NCBI GenBank assembly: GCA_000411415.1 | Contig: KE150451.1 | Span: 496,717-560,716, forward strand | Source of the DNA: Actinomyces sp. HPA0247 | GTDB lineage: Bacteria > Actinomycetota > Actinomycetes > Actinomycetales > Actinomycetaceae | Direction: 5' to 3' | DNA length: 64,000 nucleotides | Shown here: in pieces, positions 34,867-44,200 of the stretch | How the letters are laid out: every line of letters starts with the position of its first letter | Numbering within the stretch: the stretch's first letter is position 1 | Notes under the pieces: model-generated | Database searches by the model: none | What the model was told of the DNA's origin: nothing | What the model saw: only the letters and a program-made list of their open reading frames with translations | Position numbers and translations under genes: made by a program

Positions 34867-35508
34867 CTCCTCGGCAAGCGCCACACGTACGTCGTACGCA
34901 CTGGCTCGCTCGCCAAGGACGGCGTTCACCTGTCCCTTGACTACCTCCTCCAACCGATTCTGGGCCTTATTCAGCAGACCTTGTGCGACAGCTTCGTCTT
35001 TCGCAGCAGCCTCTCGATCGGCCAAAAAGGAGGTAACCTCTCCAACCTCAATCTGGTTAACGGGGGAGAAAGACTGATCGTAGGTCTCAACAGACGCAGG
35101 ATCGATGGACGAAGAGAGGATCTCAACAGCGGGGACGGTGACTGTCACGACATGAGCTTGTTCATCAGCCTGCACTTGAATGCGACTCACGTCGGCCAGC
35201 CCAGCTTTTACCTCGCCCGAATAGGTGATGAGGTAATGGGCGCCCGTGCCCGGCACTTCCATACCGAAGATCTTGGTTCCTTCCTCCGAGTACTTCCCTA
35301 CCTGAGTGAAGTTGTACGACTCGGTGGCGAGTTCACCAATGTCGGCAAAAGAGTTTTTTACAACGGTCGTATCTACCGTGACGACAGGGGCCGGCTCCTC
35401 CTGCGACGCACCCAGACCAAGCATCGGCCCAATGTTCGCCCCACCTGCAAAGCATGCGATGGCACCGATAACGGCCCCACCAGTTTTAATCGCGCCCATC
35501 AAACCCAC
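34855..35508 (-). CDS. DUF4230 membrane-anchored protein
   Basis: 217 residues. N-terminal hydrophobic anchor (about 8-33), then an extracytoplasmic domain with TELATESYNFTQVGKYSEE-like DUF4230 features and a helical C-terminus (LLNKAQNRLEEVVKGQV). Function unknown. GTG 35508 has GAGG 5 nt upstream and a possible -10, TAATAT, at 35537-35542. It stands alone between two intergenic regions full of repeat arrays, and its last codons lie inside a 21-bp tandem repeat. Confidence 0.8.
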   Translation of the reverse strand: MGLMGAIKTGGAVIGAIACFAGGANIGPMLGLGASQEEPAPVVTVDTTVVKNSFADIGELATESYNFTQVGKYSEEGTKIFGMEVPGTGAHYLITYSGEVKAGLADVSRIQVQADEQAHVVTVTVPAVEILSSSIDPASVETYDQSFSPVNQIEVGEVTSFLADREAAAKDEAVAQGLLNKAQNRLEEVVKGQVNAVLGERASAYDVRVALAEEPGA

Positions 35509-35977
35509 GATGACCTCACTGACACAATGACGATGAATATTAGGTAACCTTCACAGGAATTGTAGGGTAAGTGTCAAGGTGATACAACACCGGCACAGCG
35601 GATAGCCGGACACCCACATTTCATCGGCAACAAGCATGGTCGCGGAGCCTGCCATCCGCGCCCCGCCTATTCCTGTCGGCGAGGCCTCACCGATGTTAAG
35701 TTGCGCCTGGTCGGACAGCCCTGCACCAGTGAGGGAGCATGACACCAGGGGTAATGGCGGGAGTTTTGCGCCATTTGGAGCCTCCTTTCGGCGTGCCGCC
35801 GGTGTTTCGCGCCCCTCATGGCGCAAATCCCCCCATTGGGTGGCGGCGATGTCGCGGTTCAGGGTGGCGAGGCGCCCACATCGCAGACCACCTCGGCGAA
35901 AAACGTTGACAACGGGGTGTTGCAGCTGGGACAGTCTGCGTATTGGACACACCGATGCCTGGCCTGGCATGTAGCTT
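35509..35977. other. Intergenic region with inverted repeats, no convincing gene
   Basis: Holds the DUF4230 promoter. TTTGCGCCAT (35765-35774) and ATGGCGCAAA (35818-35827) flank 43 bp; AATGGCG near 35753 can also pair with the first arm. This could be a structured RNA. Open frames here have no ribosome site and no recognisable product. Confidence 0.4.
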
Positions 35978-36143
35978 GCACGCAAACCGCTGAATATGCG
36001 CGTTAACCCCTTGATACGCACGTAAACCTCTCGATATGCACGTGGGCATCGCTGCCCACGTGCATGTCATCGGGTTAATGTGCGAGGTGTCGCGCCCACG
36101 CGCATGCCATCAGGCCCACGTGTGCATTAGCAGGCCCATGTGC
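35978..36143. repeat. 20-bp-period array C (4 forward, 5 inverted)
   Basis: GCACGT-like hexamers at 35978, 35998, 36018 and 36038, then ACGTGC-like at 36058, 36078, 36098, 36118 and 36138: exactly 20 bp apart throughout. The centre is a perfect hairpin, ATGCACGTGGGCA at 36036-36048 with 36053-36065 and loop TCGC. Confidence 0.9.
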
Positions 36144-36253
36144 GCGGCGAGGAGCACAGGCAGCTAGCACACCTCGGCGAACTGCGCCCCTGAACCTGAG
36201 TACCCACACCAGGCCACGCGTTCGCCCACACACCAGGCGCGTGGGGCATCCAC

Positions 36254-36372
36254 GCGGATAGGTTATCCGTGTGCGGATAGGTTATCCGTGTGCGGATAGG
36301 TTATCCGTGTGCGGATAGCTTATTTTCCTATCCGCATCTTCATAACCTATCCGCATCTTCATAACCTATCCG
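36254..36372. repeat. 19-bp-period array B (4 forward, 3 inverted)
   Basis: GGATAG at 36256, 36275, 36294 and 36313; CTATCC at 36328, 36347 and 36366. Period 19 bp and central spacing 15 bp, identical to array A. Forward units are near-perfect GCGGATAGGTTATCCGTGT. Confidence 0.93.
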
Positions 36373-36408
36373 CATACCGACGGCGAGCCAGATTCTCACC
36401 TTCCCCAA

Positions 36409-36523
36409 CAATCTCGCACGTAATTTAACCCGTTCAGTTTCTAGCCACGGCTCAAAACCGCATGATTTCAACGACCGAAGTTCAGATCATGAAAGACATG
36501 GCAGGGAATTACGTGCGAAATTG
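36409..36523 (+). repeat. 115-bp dispersed structured element, copy 2
   Basis: Arms CAATCTCGCACGTAATT and AATTACGTGCGAAATTG pair at 16 of 17 positions. Where copies 1 and 3 have GCATG in the arm, this copy has GCACG, with the matching change in the opposite arm. The interior GAAGTTCAGATCATGAAA is identical to copy 1. Confidence 0.87.
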
Positions 36524-36573
36524 TGGCGGGAGCGCACCGACACACCACCACACCGACGCACCTCCGACGCAAA

Positions 36574-36611
36574 GGGCCGGGCCCGACAACTGTCGTTGTC
36601 GGGCCCGGCCC
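36574..36611 (-). terminator. Strong hairpin terminator of the G5/transglycosylase gene
   Basis: Perfect 17-bp stem GGGCCGGGCCCGACAAC with a 4-nt loop, 17 nt past the stop at 36628. Confidence 0.9.
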
Positions 36612-36627
36612 CACGCAGCTCTCAGGC

Positions 36628-38067
36628 TTAGTACCAACCCACCGCGTTCGAGTGCGCCCACGCGGAGCACGGCGTGCCGTAGCGGCCCTTGATGTAGCCG
36701 ATACCCCAGTTGATCTGGGTGACCGGGTTGGTGCGCCAGTCGGCACCAGCCGAAGCCATCTTAGAACCGGGCAGGGCCTGCGGGATACCGTAGGCGCCCG
36801 ACGAGGCGTTCTCGGCGTAGGGGTTCCACTGCGACTCACGGTTCCACAGGAGGACCAGGCACTGGTATTCGCTGTCGCCCCAGCCCTGGGCTGCGACGAG
36901 AGGCTTGGCCAGCGAACGCGGATCTTCGCCCGAGTAGGTCGTCGGCACAGCACCCGCCGCGGCGGCAGCAGCCGCAGCAGCGGCGGCAGTAGCGGAATCC
37001 GCGTTCTTCGTGTCGGCAGCGATCGCGGCGATCTCTTCCTTCGTGGAAATCGTGCCGAGCTTCGCACGATAGCGCACGGAGGTGGTGCCGTCCGCCTCGG
37101 TCTTCTCCTCAAGGGTGGCCTTGGGATCAATGCCCGCAGCAACGAGCGCGGCCGGGGTCGCTTCCTTCGTTCCTTCGCTGCGCACCTGAGTGACGGGCTG
37201 CGAGGTGGAGTGCTCGGTGATCGGCACGGAGGTCAGGACCTCGTCACCGTTCTTTTCCTGCCACACGGTCCACGTCGTCGCACCATTGACGCCGGCAGTG
37301 GTCACCTGGGACTCGCCCACGAACAGGTCGGCGCTGGTCGTCGTCGTCTCGCTGAAGGGAATTTCAACGGTTTCGGTGGCTTCGCCGCGGGTCACGCGAC
37401 TCACGTTGATCGTGAGTTCGCCAGTGGGGCCGTTGGAGACGGTGACGCGGTCCAGGGGGTGCACGGAGACTCCGGCGGCCTCGAGGATGGCGCGCGCGTC
37501 CTGGCCGGGACGTGCGGCGACCTCGCGGGTCGAGCCGTCCACCGTGACCGAGACGTTGCGGGCGCGCGAGACGAGCGGGGTCAGCTCATCGCGGGACGAG
37601 GAGCGGTCCGCCGCGAGCGAGACAGCCGAGCCGAGCGGCGCAGCGTCGGCGAGGATACTGTCCGCGGAGGAGGCCGTGGTCCACAGGGTGCGTGTCTGCC
37701 CGTCGACGTTCACTGTGTAGGCCTTCGAGGTGCGCACGACGATCGTGTCGCCGTCGCGCACGGCCTCACCCGGGCCGGGCTGCACGAGGTCGTTGCTGCC
37801 AACGCTCACGCCGGCGGCCTTGAGCGCATCGCCGACAGTGTTGCCCCACGAGGTGACGGGACGGGACACGCCGTTCACCTCAAGCATGACGGAGGTGTGC
37901 GAGGAGGCGACGCCGACGCCGGCAATGCCGAAGACACCCGCCGAGGCCAGGGCCGCGACTCCGAGAACGGCGCGCGGAGAGGGGGTAAAGGAGCGCAGCC
38001 GGCCACCGAGGACGTGCAGGGCGCTGGCGGCGGACGCACTCAGGGAGGTGCTCAGATGATGGCTCAC
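36628..38067 (-). CDS. DUF348/G5 domain protein with C-terminal lytic transglycosylase-like domain
   Basis: 479 residues. A membrane anchor or signal (about 33-55) is followed by three DUF348 repeats (MLEVNGVSRPV, YTVNVDGQTRTLW, VSVTVDGSTREV), a G5 domain (about 235-310), a poly-Ala linker and a C-terminal domain (CLVLLWNRESQWNPYAENA, SGAYGIPQALPG) of the soluble-lytic-transglycosylase type, with Glu in the RESQW motif. Likely cuts peptidoglycan glycan strands outside the cell. Paralogue of the next gene upstream, with a different catalytic tip. Confidence 0.87.
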   Translation of the reverse strand: MSHHLSTSLSASAASALHVLGGRLRSFTPSPRAVLGVAALASAGVFGIAGVGVASSHTSVMLEVNGVSRPVTSWGNTVGDALKAAGVSVGSNDLVQPGPGEAVRDGDTIVVRTSKAYTVNVDGQTRTLWTTASSADSILADAAPLGSAVSLAADRSSSRDELTPLVSRARNVSVTVDGSTREVAARPGQDARAILEAAGVSVHPLDRVTVSNGPTGELTINVSRVTRGEATETVEIPFSETTTTSADLFVGESQVTTAGVNGATTWTVWQEKNGDEVLTSVPITEHSTSQPVTQVRSEGTKEATPAALVAAGIDPKATLEEKTEADGTTSVRYRAKLGTISTKEEIAAIAADTKNADSATAAAAAAAAAAAGAVPTTYSGEDPRSLAKPLVAAQGWGDSEYQCLVLLWNRESQWNPYAENASSGAYGIPQALPGSKMASAGADWRTNPVTQINWGIGYIKGRYGTPCSAWAHSNAVGWY

Positions 38068-38163
38068 AATTCTCCAGTTACTCGCTATTGGTACTGCTGG
38101 TCAGCTTAGCGTGAGCGCCCGCTGGCACGCCAGAGTCCTGGCGCGCCAGCGGGCAATGTCACG

Positions 38164-39393
38164 TCAGACGAGGCCGAGCTTGTAGGCGCAGCCCCACTGG
38201 CCCCAACCGGAGCGCTGCTGGAGCATGCGCGCACGCATGGTCTGCTCCTCGGCGGAAGCATCGGAGGGCAGGCCGGATCCGCCCACGGAACGCCACGTCG
38301 GCAGCGAGAACTGATACATGCCGTAGTAGCCGTTACCCGTGTTGATCGAGGGGTTACCGCCGGACTCGCACTGAGCGATGGCTGCCCAGATCGCCGCATC
38401 GTCGCCGGAGACGGCGGCGGGAGCAGAGGCGGACGAGGAGGAAGCGGAGGAACCTGAAGAATCAGACGAGGAGGACGACTTCGAGGCGGTATCCTCGGCC
38501 TTCTTGGCCTTCGTGCCCTTCGACACGATGCGCTTGGTGGGCTCGGTGCGCGTGGTGGACAGGACGGCGGAGACAGTGACGTTGCCGTCGACGGTCTCCT
38601 GATAGGTCTCGGTCACCTCAGACCCGGCCACGCCCTCCTGGACGGTCTTCTCGGTGCCTTCTTCGGCCTCGGCATCCTCGCGCTCTTCGGTCTCGTAGGG
38701 GATCTCGGTCGTGGTGGACACGTTGCCGCGCACGACGCGCGCGACGCGCAAGGTGGCCTCGCCGCCGTTGTGTTCTAGGGTCACACGGTCGATCGGACCG
38801 GCGCTGATACCGGCCTTCTCGAGGATCGCGGTCGTGCCTTCGTCGGAGGAGGCGACGACGTCGGTCGTGGCGCCGTCGGCGATGACGTGGATCGTCTCGC
38901 CAGCCTCGGCGACGGGCATCTCGGCGCGGGTGTAGGAGCGGTCGGCGGCCATCGACGAGGCGGAGGCAGGCAGCGCCGCGAGCACGCCATGGATGGACGA
39001 GGCGGTGGACCATGCGGTGGTCTGGTTACCATCGACGGTCACGTTGTATTCGGTGGCCGTGCGCACGACGACGGTATCGCCGTTCGCAACGCTCTGATCG
39101 GAGGCGGGGGCGACGAGGTCATGGGCGCCGACGGAGACACCGGCCGTGCTCAGGGCGTCGCCTGCGGTCGTGAAGAAGCCAGACACGTCGTGGGTGACAC
39201 CGTCAACTTCGACGGTCACGTGACGATAGGAGGTGCCGATGGCGGTAGCAGCAGTACCGGCCACCAGGAGGGCCGTCGCGGCGGCGACGGAAATAACGGT
39301 TGTGCGGGAAGGCTGAACGCTCACGTGTCTCCAGACGTTGAAGGTTCCGCTTCGAGGGTCGTATCGACGCATGCGCCGCAGGACGGGGCGCAT
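38164..39393 (-). CDS. Resuscitation-promoting factor (RpfB-like)
   Basis: At least 409 residues. Membrane segment (VISVAAATALLVAG), three DUF348 repeats, G5 domain, Ser/Ala linker, and a C-terminal Rpf lysozyme-like domain: IWAAIAQCESGGNPSINTGNGYYG with catalytic Glu in CESGG (only part shown by key residues ECESGG-type motif), and GMYQF. Rpf proteins cleave peptidoglycan and promote regrowth. The start is uncertain: ATG 39393, GTG 39423 and GTG 39429 are in frame and none has a good ribosome site. A palindrome GTAAC-N6-GTTAC lies at 39431-39446. Confidence 0.88.
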   Translation of the reverse strand: MRPVLRRMRRYDPRSGTFNVWRHVSVQPSRTTVISVAAATALLVAGTAATAIGTSYRHVTVEVDGVTHDVSGFFTTAGDALSTAGVSVGAHDLVAPASDQSVANGDTVVVRTATEYNVTVDGNQTTAWSTASSIHGVLAALPASASSMAADRSYTRAEMPVAEAGETIHVIADGATTDVVASSDEGTTAILEKAGISAGPIDRVTLEHNGGEATLRVARVVRGNVSTTTEIPYETEEREDAEAEEGTEKTVQEGVAGSEVTETYQETVDGNVTVSAVLSTTRTEPTKRIVSKGTKAKKAEDTASKSSSSSDSSGSSASSSSASAPAAVSGDDAAIWAAIAQCESGGNPSINTGNGYYGMYQFSLPTWRSVGGSGLPSDASAEEQTMRARMLQQRSGWGQWGCAYKLGLV

Positions 39394-39546
39394 ACGGGCG
39401 AGTCGCTCGATTTGGACTGACACACCCACCGTAACCAATTTGTTACCGTTGTGCGACCACTTTGACGCAATTCACCAGCATGTGGGCACCGTTCGACACG
39501 ACGCGAAAGCCTCGTCAAACCCGCGTTATCACGGGCAAAAGGCCCC

Positions 39547-40458
39547 TCACCAGGCGCCGTAGACCGCCTCGGTGTTCGCCCTCAGCTGGTCGCACGCCAC
39601 GGCTTCGCTGACGCCCCACTGGTCCGCAATGAAACGCACGGTGTGCGCCATGACGTAGGACGCGTTGGGGCAGCCGCGCCACGGCACGGGCGTCAGGTAG
39701 GGGGCGTCGGTCTCGACGAGGACGAGCTCTCGCGGCAGGACCGCGAGCGCGGCGCGCAGGTCGGAGTTCGCGGGGTAGGTGATGGGGCCGGCGAAGGAGG
39801 CGTACCAGCCGCGCTCGGCGAGGTGCTGCGCCATGGCTGCGTCCCCCGAGTAGCAGTGGAAGACGATGCGCTGGTCCGAGCTGGCGCACTCGCGGAGGAT
39901 CTCCAGCGTGTCCTCGTGGGCGTCGCGGTCGTGGATCTGGAGGGGCAGGTCGGCGCGCTGCGCCATCTCGATGTGCGCGCGGAAGGATTCCTTCTGCGCC
40001 TCGCGGCCGGGTTCGGCCGTGCGGAAGTAGTCCAGGCCGCTCTCCCCTACCGCGACGACCATCGGGTCGCCGAGGCGCTTCTCGACCTCGACCAGCGCCT
40101 CGACGAGGGGCACGTGGTAGTCGCGCACCGTCGGGGTCAGGCCGTCGGGCGAAGGCTCCGCGCAGCCGGCGTGCAGGGCCGCGTCGTTGGGGTGGATCGC
40201 GATCGCGACGCGCACACCCTCGTGAGCGCGCGCCAGCTCGATCATCGGGTCGAAGTCGGGCAGCTCGCAGGCGCTCGAAATCATCCGGGTGACGCCCACC
40301 TCGCGGGCACGGTCCAGCTGTTCCTCGAGGCTGAGCGCCACGCCCTCGCGCCGGGGGATCTCACCGACGTGGGTGGGCAGGTGCGTGTGGTTGTCCACCA
40401 CGGGTGCCGCCAGGGGCGCGGGCGCGTCGGGCCAGGGACGAGGCTTACGCGGGCTCAT
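39547..40458 (-). CDS. TatD family metal-dependent hydrolase
   Basis: 303 residues. Metal motifs DNHTHLP near the N-terminus, GESGLDYF, IHDRDAHED, HCYSGD and ETDAPYL. TatD enzymes are DNases or exonucleases and some act on D-aminoacyl-tRNA. The gene lies upstream of rpfB, as is common in actinobacteria (metG-tatD-rpfB-rsmA-ispE); here rsmA and ispE are separated from it by the repeat-rich DUF4230 interval. Confidence 0.9.
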   Translation of the reverse strand: MSPRKPRPWPDAPAPLAAPVVDNHTHLPTHVGEIPRREGVALSLEEQLDRAREVGVTRMISSACELPDFDPMIELARAHEGVRVAIAIHPNDAALHAGCAEPSPDGLTPTVRDYHVPLVEALVEVEKRLGDPMVVAVGESGLDYFRTAEPGREAQKESFRAHIEMAQRADLPLQIHDRDAHEDTLEILRECASSDQRIVFHCYSGDAAMAQHLAERGWYASFAGPITYPANSDLRAALAVLPRELVLVETDAPYLTPVPWRGCPNASYVMAHTVRFIADQWGVSEAVACDQLRANTEAVYGAW

Positions 40459-40505
40459 GCGGGAGTCATGACCTTTCGGGAGGGATGAGGAACGAGGCGG
40501 GGAGG

Positions 40506-41090
40506 TCAGCGGGCGAGCACGACGCCGCGGGCAACCTCGTCAACAACCTCGTCGCCGAGGAGGTAGCGCACGATCTCGAGGCCAAGCTCCAGGGAGGTGC
40601 CAGCGCCGCGGCTGGTGATGATGAACTCGTCGACGACGACCGGGTTCTCGTGGACGATCGCGCCGCCCTCGGCGATGGCCTTGACGAACGCGGGGTTCGC
40701 GGTCGCGTGGCGGCCGTCGAGGATGCCCAGCTCGGACAGGATCGAGGGGGCCGCGCAGATCGCCGCGATGGGCTGGGACTCGTCGGAGCGGCGCAGCACC
40801 TCGGCCTGGATCGCGGGCGTGGCCTTCAGGCCCAGGGTGCCGGGCATGCCGCCGGGCAGGAAGAGGACGGTGTAGGTGGACAGGTCCACGTCCTCGAGCA
40901 TGAGGTCGGCGACGACGCGGATACCGTGCGAGCTGGTCACGTGGCGCGCGTCGGTGACGGAGATCAGGTCCGAGCGCACACCGGCGCGGTACAGGACATC
41001 GGCGACGGCCAGGGCCTCGACCTCTTCGAAGCCGTCGGCCAGCATGATGGCGACGGTCGCGTCGGTGGCAAGCTTCTCGGGAGTGGGCAT
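40506..41090 (-). CDS. DJ-1/PfpI family protein
   Basis: 194 residues, one DJ-1 domain. The nucleophile elbow is AAICAAPSIL with Cys at about 112; the early acidic residue is in DGFEEVEAL. Members include deglycases, chaperones and thiamin-pathway proteins; this one is closest in layout to YajL/ThiJ. ATG 41090 has AAAGAGG upstream. Single gene. Confidence 0.88.
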   Translation of the reverse strand: MPTPEKLATDATVAIMLADGFEEVEALAVADVLYRAGVRSDLISVTDARHVTSSHGIRVVADLMLEDVDLSTYTVLFLPGGMPGTLGLKATPAIQAEVLRRSDESQPIAAICAAPSILSELGILDGRHATANPAFVKAIAEGGAIVHENPVVVDEFIITSRGAGTSLELGLEIVRYLLGDEVVDEVARGVVLAR

Positions 41091-41167
41091 AATTCCTCTT
41101 TCCTCACAGCGACGGCAACAAGCGTTACGTCCAGGTTAGCGCAGGCGAGCCCACCCCGAAAACGCGC

Positions 41168-41200
41168 CACGGCCTCGCCCCACAGTGGGACGAGGCCGCG
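41168..41200 (-). terminator. Hairpin terminator of the MacB-like gene
   Basis: CGGCCTCG-CCCCA (41170-41182) pairs with TGGGACGAGGCCG (41186-41198). It contains the 9-mer core of the recurrent word in both arms but not the full 12-mer. Confidence 0.75.
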
Positions 41201-41204
41201 TGTC

Positions 41205-44200
41205 TCACTCGGAGCGCAGGGCTTCGACCGGGTCCTGACGTGAGGCGCGCGAGGCCGGGATAATGCCGGCGATGACGGTCAGGCCGACGGAGACACCGAT
41301 CAGGACGAGCGCTGTCACGGGCGACAGCTGAGCGATGTTGTCCACGTTGAAGGAGGAGTGAGCGATACCGTTAGCGATCGCGCACAGCCCGTACGTCACG
41401 CCCACGCCCATCAGGCCCGCCAAAAGGCCTTCGATGACGGTCTCAGCGTTGAAGACGCGCGACACGTCGCCCTTCGAGGCACCAATCGAGCGCAGGATAC
41501 CGATTTCCTTGCGGCGCTCGAGCACCGAAATGTAGGTGATGATTGCGATCATGATCGAGGAGACCACGAGCGAGATCGACACGAAGGCGATGAGCAGCCA
41601 GGAGATGATGTCGACGATCTTGGTCACTGAGCTCATGAGCGCACCCATGACGTCGGAGTAAGTGATGACCTTGTCGGTCGCGCCCGCCGCCTTGTTGTCG
41701 GCGTTGTACGCGTCGAGGGCGGCCTTCACCTTGTCCTTGTCCGCGAAGGACTTGGGGTAGATCGAGATGTTCGACGGGGAGGCGATATCCGCCCATCCCA
41801 GGTTCCTCAGGTTCGTCTCCAGGGTCGGCACGTTCGTGGAGAACATGGTCGCCATGAGGGCCGCGAGGGACTTCTCATCCAGGTTGGAGTGGAAAGCGTC
41901 GGCGAACGCCTGCGGGTCCATGGAGAACGCGCTCGACATGTTGGTGGCGAACTGCTCCATGGTGGCACCAATCTGGTTGCCGATCGTGGTCGACAGCTGC
42001 GTCATCATCGAGGTCATCGCGTTCGTCATCGCTTCCTGCATGACCTGGCCGATGACGGCGCTCACCCCCTTCGTGAGGGTGGTCCCCAGCTGGGCAGCGA
42101 TCTGCGCGGAGATCGCGTTCATGACCTGGGTGGACACGTCGGTGCCGATCTGGGCCAGGGCTGGATCGTCCCCGAGGGCCTTCGTCAGGTTCGCCGCGAG
42201 TTTCTGGGAGTCGACGACCTGGTCGGAGGAGACGGCCGCTCGCAACTGCTCCATCACCTGGGGCTGGGAGAAATAGGCCGAGGCCAGGGTCGCGAAGTCC
42301 GTCGAGCCTCCCGCCTCGATCTGCTCGCGGGCGTAGTCCTGGAACCCTTGGGCGATCTGCGAGGCTTGCGCGCTCAGGTAGTCGGCGGCGCCATCCTTGA
42401 CGGCTCCGTCGGCCAGGGCCGAGCGGATAATCGTCGGGAAGTCCACGTTGGCTAGCTGCGGCAGGTCCTTGCTCAGCTCCCCGAAGTCGAGGCCGGACAG
42501 ATTAAAGGTCATGCCCGACTGGGCGCCCGACTGGGCACCGGACTGCGCGGCGAGGGCCGACAGATCGATGCTGGACAGGTCCAGGCCCGACATGTCGAGG
42601 TTCGAAAAATCGAGGCCCGACAGGTCCATGCCGGAAAAATCGAGGCCCGACAGGTCCATCTGCATCTTCTCGGGGTCGATCTGGAAGGCAGCGGAAAGCT
42701 TGGACTCGTCCACCGTGAACAGGGAGGACATGTCGAAGCCGCCGGACTGGCTCTTCTGATTGTCCGCCAGTTCCTTGAAGGTCTTGCCGGTGAACACGTC
42801 GACGTCGGGCTTGGCTCGCTGCGCCTTGACGATCGGGCTGGCGGCCGCCTCCTCGATGATCTGGTAGGTCAGGGCAGGCGTGTAGGCGATGCCCTGACGC
42901 AGGGCGCCGCCCTTGTCGGAGTTGGGCTTGACGATGCCGGAGATCGTCAGCTGCTGGCCACCATCCACGAGCTTCTTCATGAAGTCCGCGTCGGAGGAGC
43001 GGTCGGTCCACACCTTGTAGGTGTCGTCCCACGTGTACTTGTCGAAGGCGTTGACGCGGCGGAAGGTGGTGCCCAGGATCGTAGAGTAGTCGTAGGTGGC
43101 GGTGCTCGCCCCCGACTGGGTGCCCGACTGCGCGCCGGACTGGCTCTTGCCCGTGAGAGCGCCCTGATAGTACTGACGCATCAGGTCATCGAATTCCTTG
43201 TGGTTCTTCAGGCCAAGCGTGTACTCGAAGACGTTGGGGATATTACCGTCCTCATCGAGGACGAGGACCACCTGGTTCGCGCCGGTCGGCCAGGAGCCGG
43301 CGACCACGTCGTACGCGGAGGTGTACAGCGAGGTCGTGGCGGGCATCTGGTAGAAGGCGTTCGTCTGTACCATCGACCCGAAGGCACCCCCGCCGAAACC
43401 CGCCTCCATCTGCTTCATCGACTGGTCGGGGCTGACCTGCACGGTCTCCTTGGACGTGTCGGACTGGTAGATCTGCGGGACGATGTCGTAGTCGTATTCG
43501 ATCGCGTTGACCATCGAGTTGATGTCGCCGCCGTTGTTGTCCAGGTAGGTCTTGAGCGAGGCCAGATCGTTCGTCTTCGCGTCGCGGATCGTGTCGGCGA
43601 AGGTGCGCAGCTTGGAGACGCCGACCTTGCCGTCGGGTGCGGGCTTGGAGTCCTGGGAGTCCGAGGCCGACACGGACAGCGCGGCGGTCATGTCGATGCC
43701 GGTCTTTTGGATTGTCAGCGGGTATGCCCCCAGCGTCTCTTCTTCGGTCTTTGCGATGTAGGCGTTCGTGCCGTTGGCCAGGGCGAGGATCGCGGCGATG
43801 CCGATGATGCCGATGGACCCCGCGAAGGAGGTCATGAGGGTGCGGCCCTTCTTCGTCATCAGGTTGTTGAAGGAGAGGGACAGGGCGGTCAGGAAGCCCA
43901 TCGACGTGCGGCGCGCGGGCTTGGCCTCGCGCCGGTCCTCGGCGGCGGGCACGAAGGGGTCGGAGTCGGCGACGATGCAGCCGTCGGCCAGCTCGACGAT
44001 GCGGGTCGCGTACTGGTGGGCCAGCTCGGGGTTGTGCGTGACCATGATGACGAGGCGGTCGCGGGCCACGTCACGCAGCAGGTCCATGACCTGCACGCTC
44101 GTCTTGGAGTCGAGGGCGCCGGTCGGTTCGTCTGCCAGCAGGATCTCGGGGTCGTTGATGAGGGCGCGCGCGATGGCGACGCGCTGCATCTGGCCGCCCG

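Noticed and set aside
35551-36021. 156-codon frame between DUF4230 and the arrays
   Set aside because: No ribosome site, runs through phased repeats, no family resemblance.
34595-36372. CRISPR array
   Set aside because: Periods of 19-21 bp leave no spacers, half of the units are inverted, and there are no cas genes.
39394-39546. c-di-AMP (ydaO) riboswitch upstream of rpfB
   Set aside because: Known upstream of some actinobacterial rpf genes, but only about 110-150 bp are available and the conserved core was not seen.
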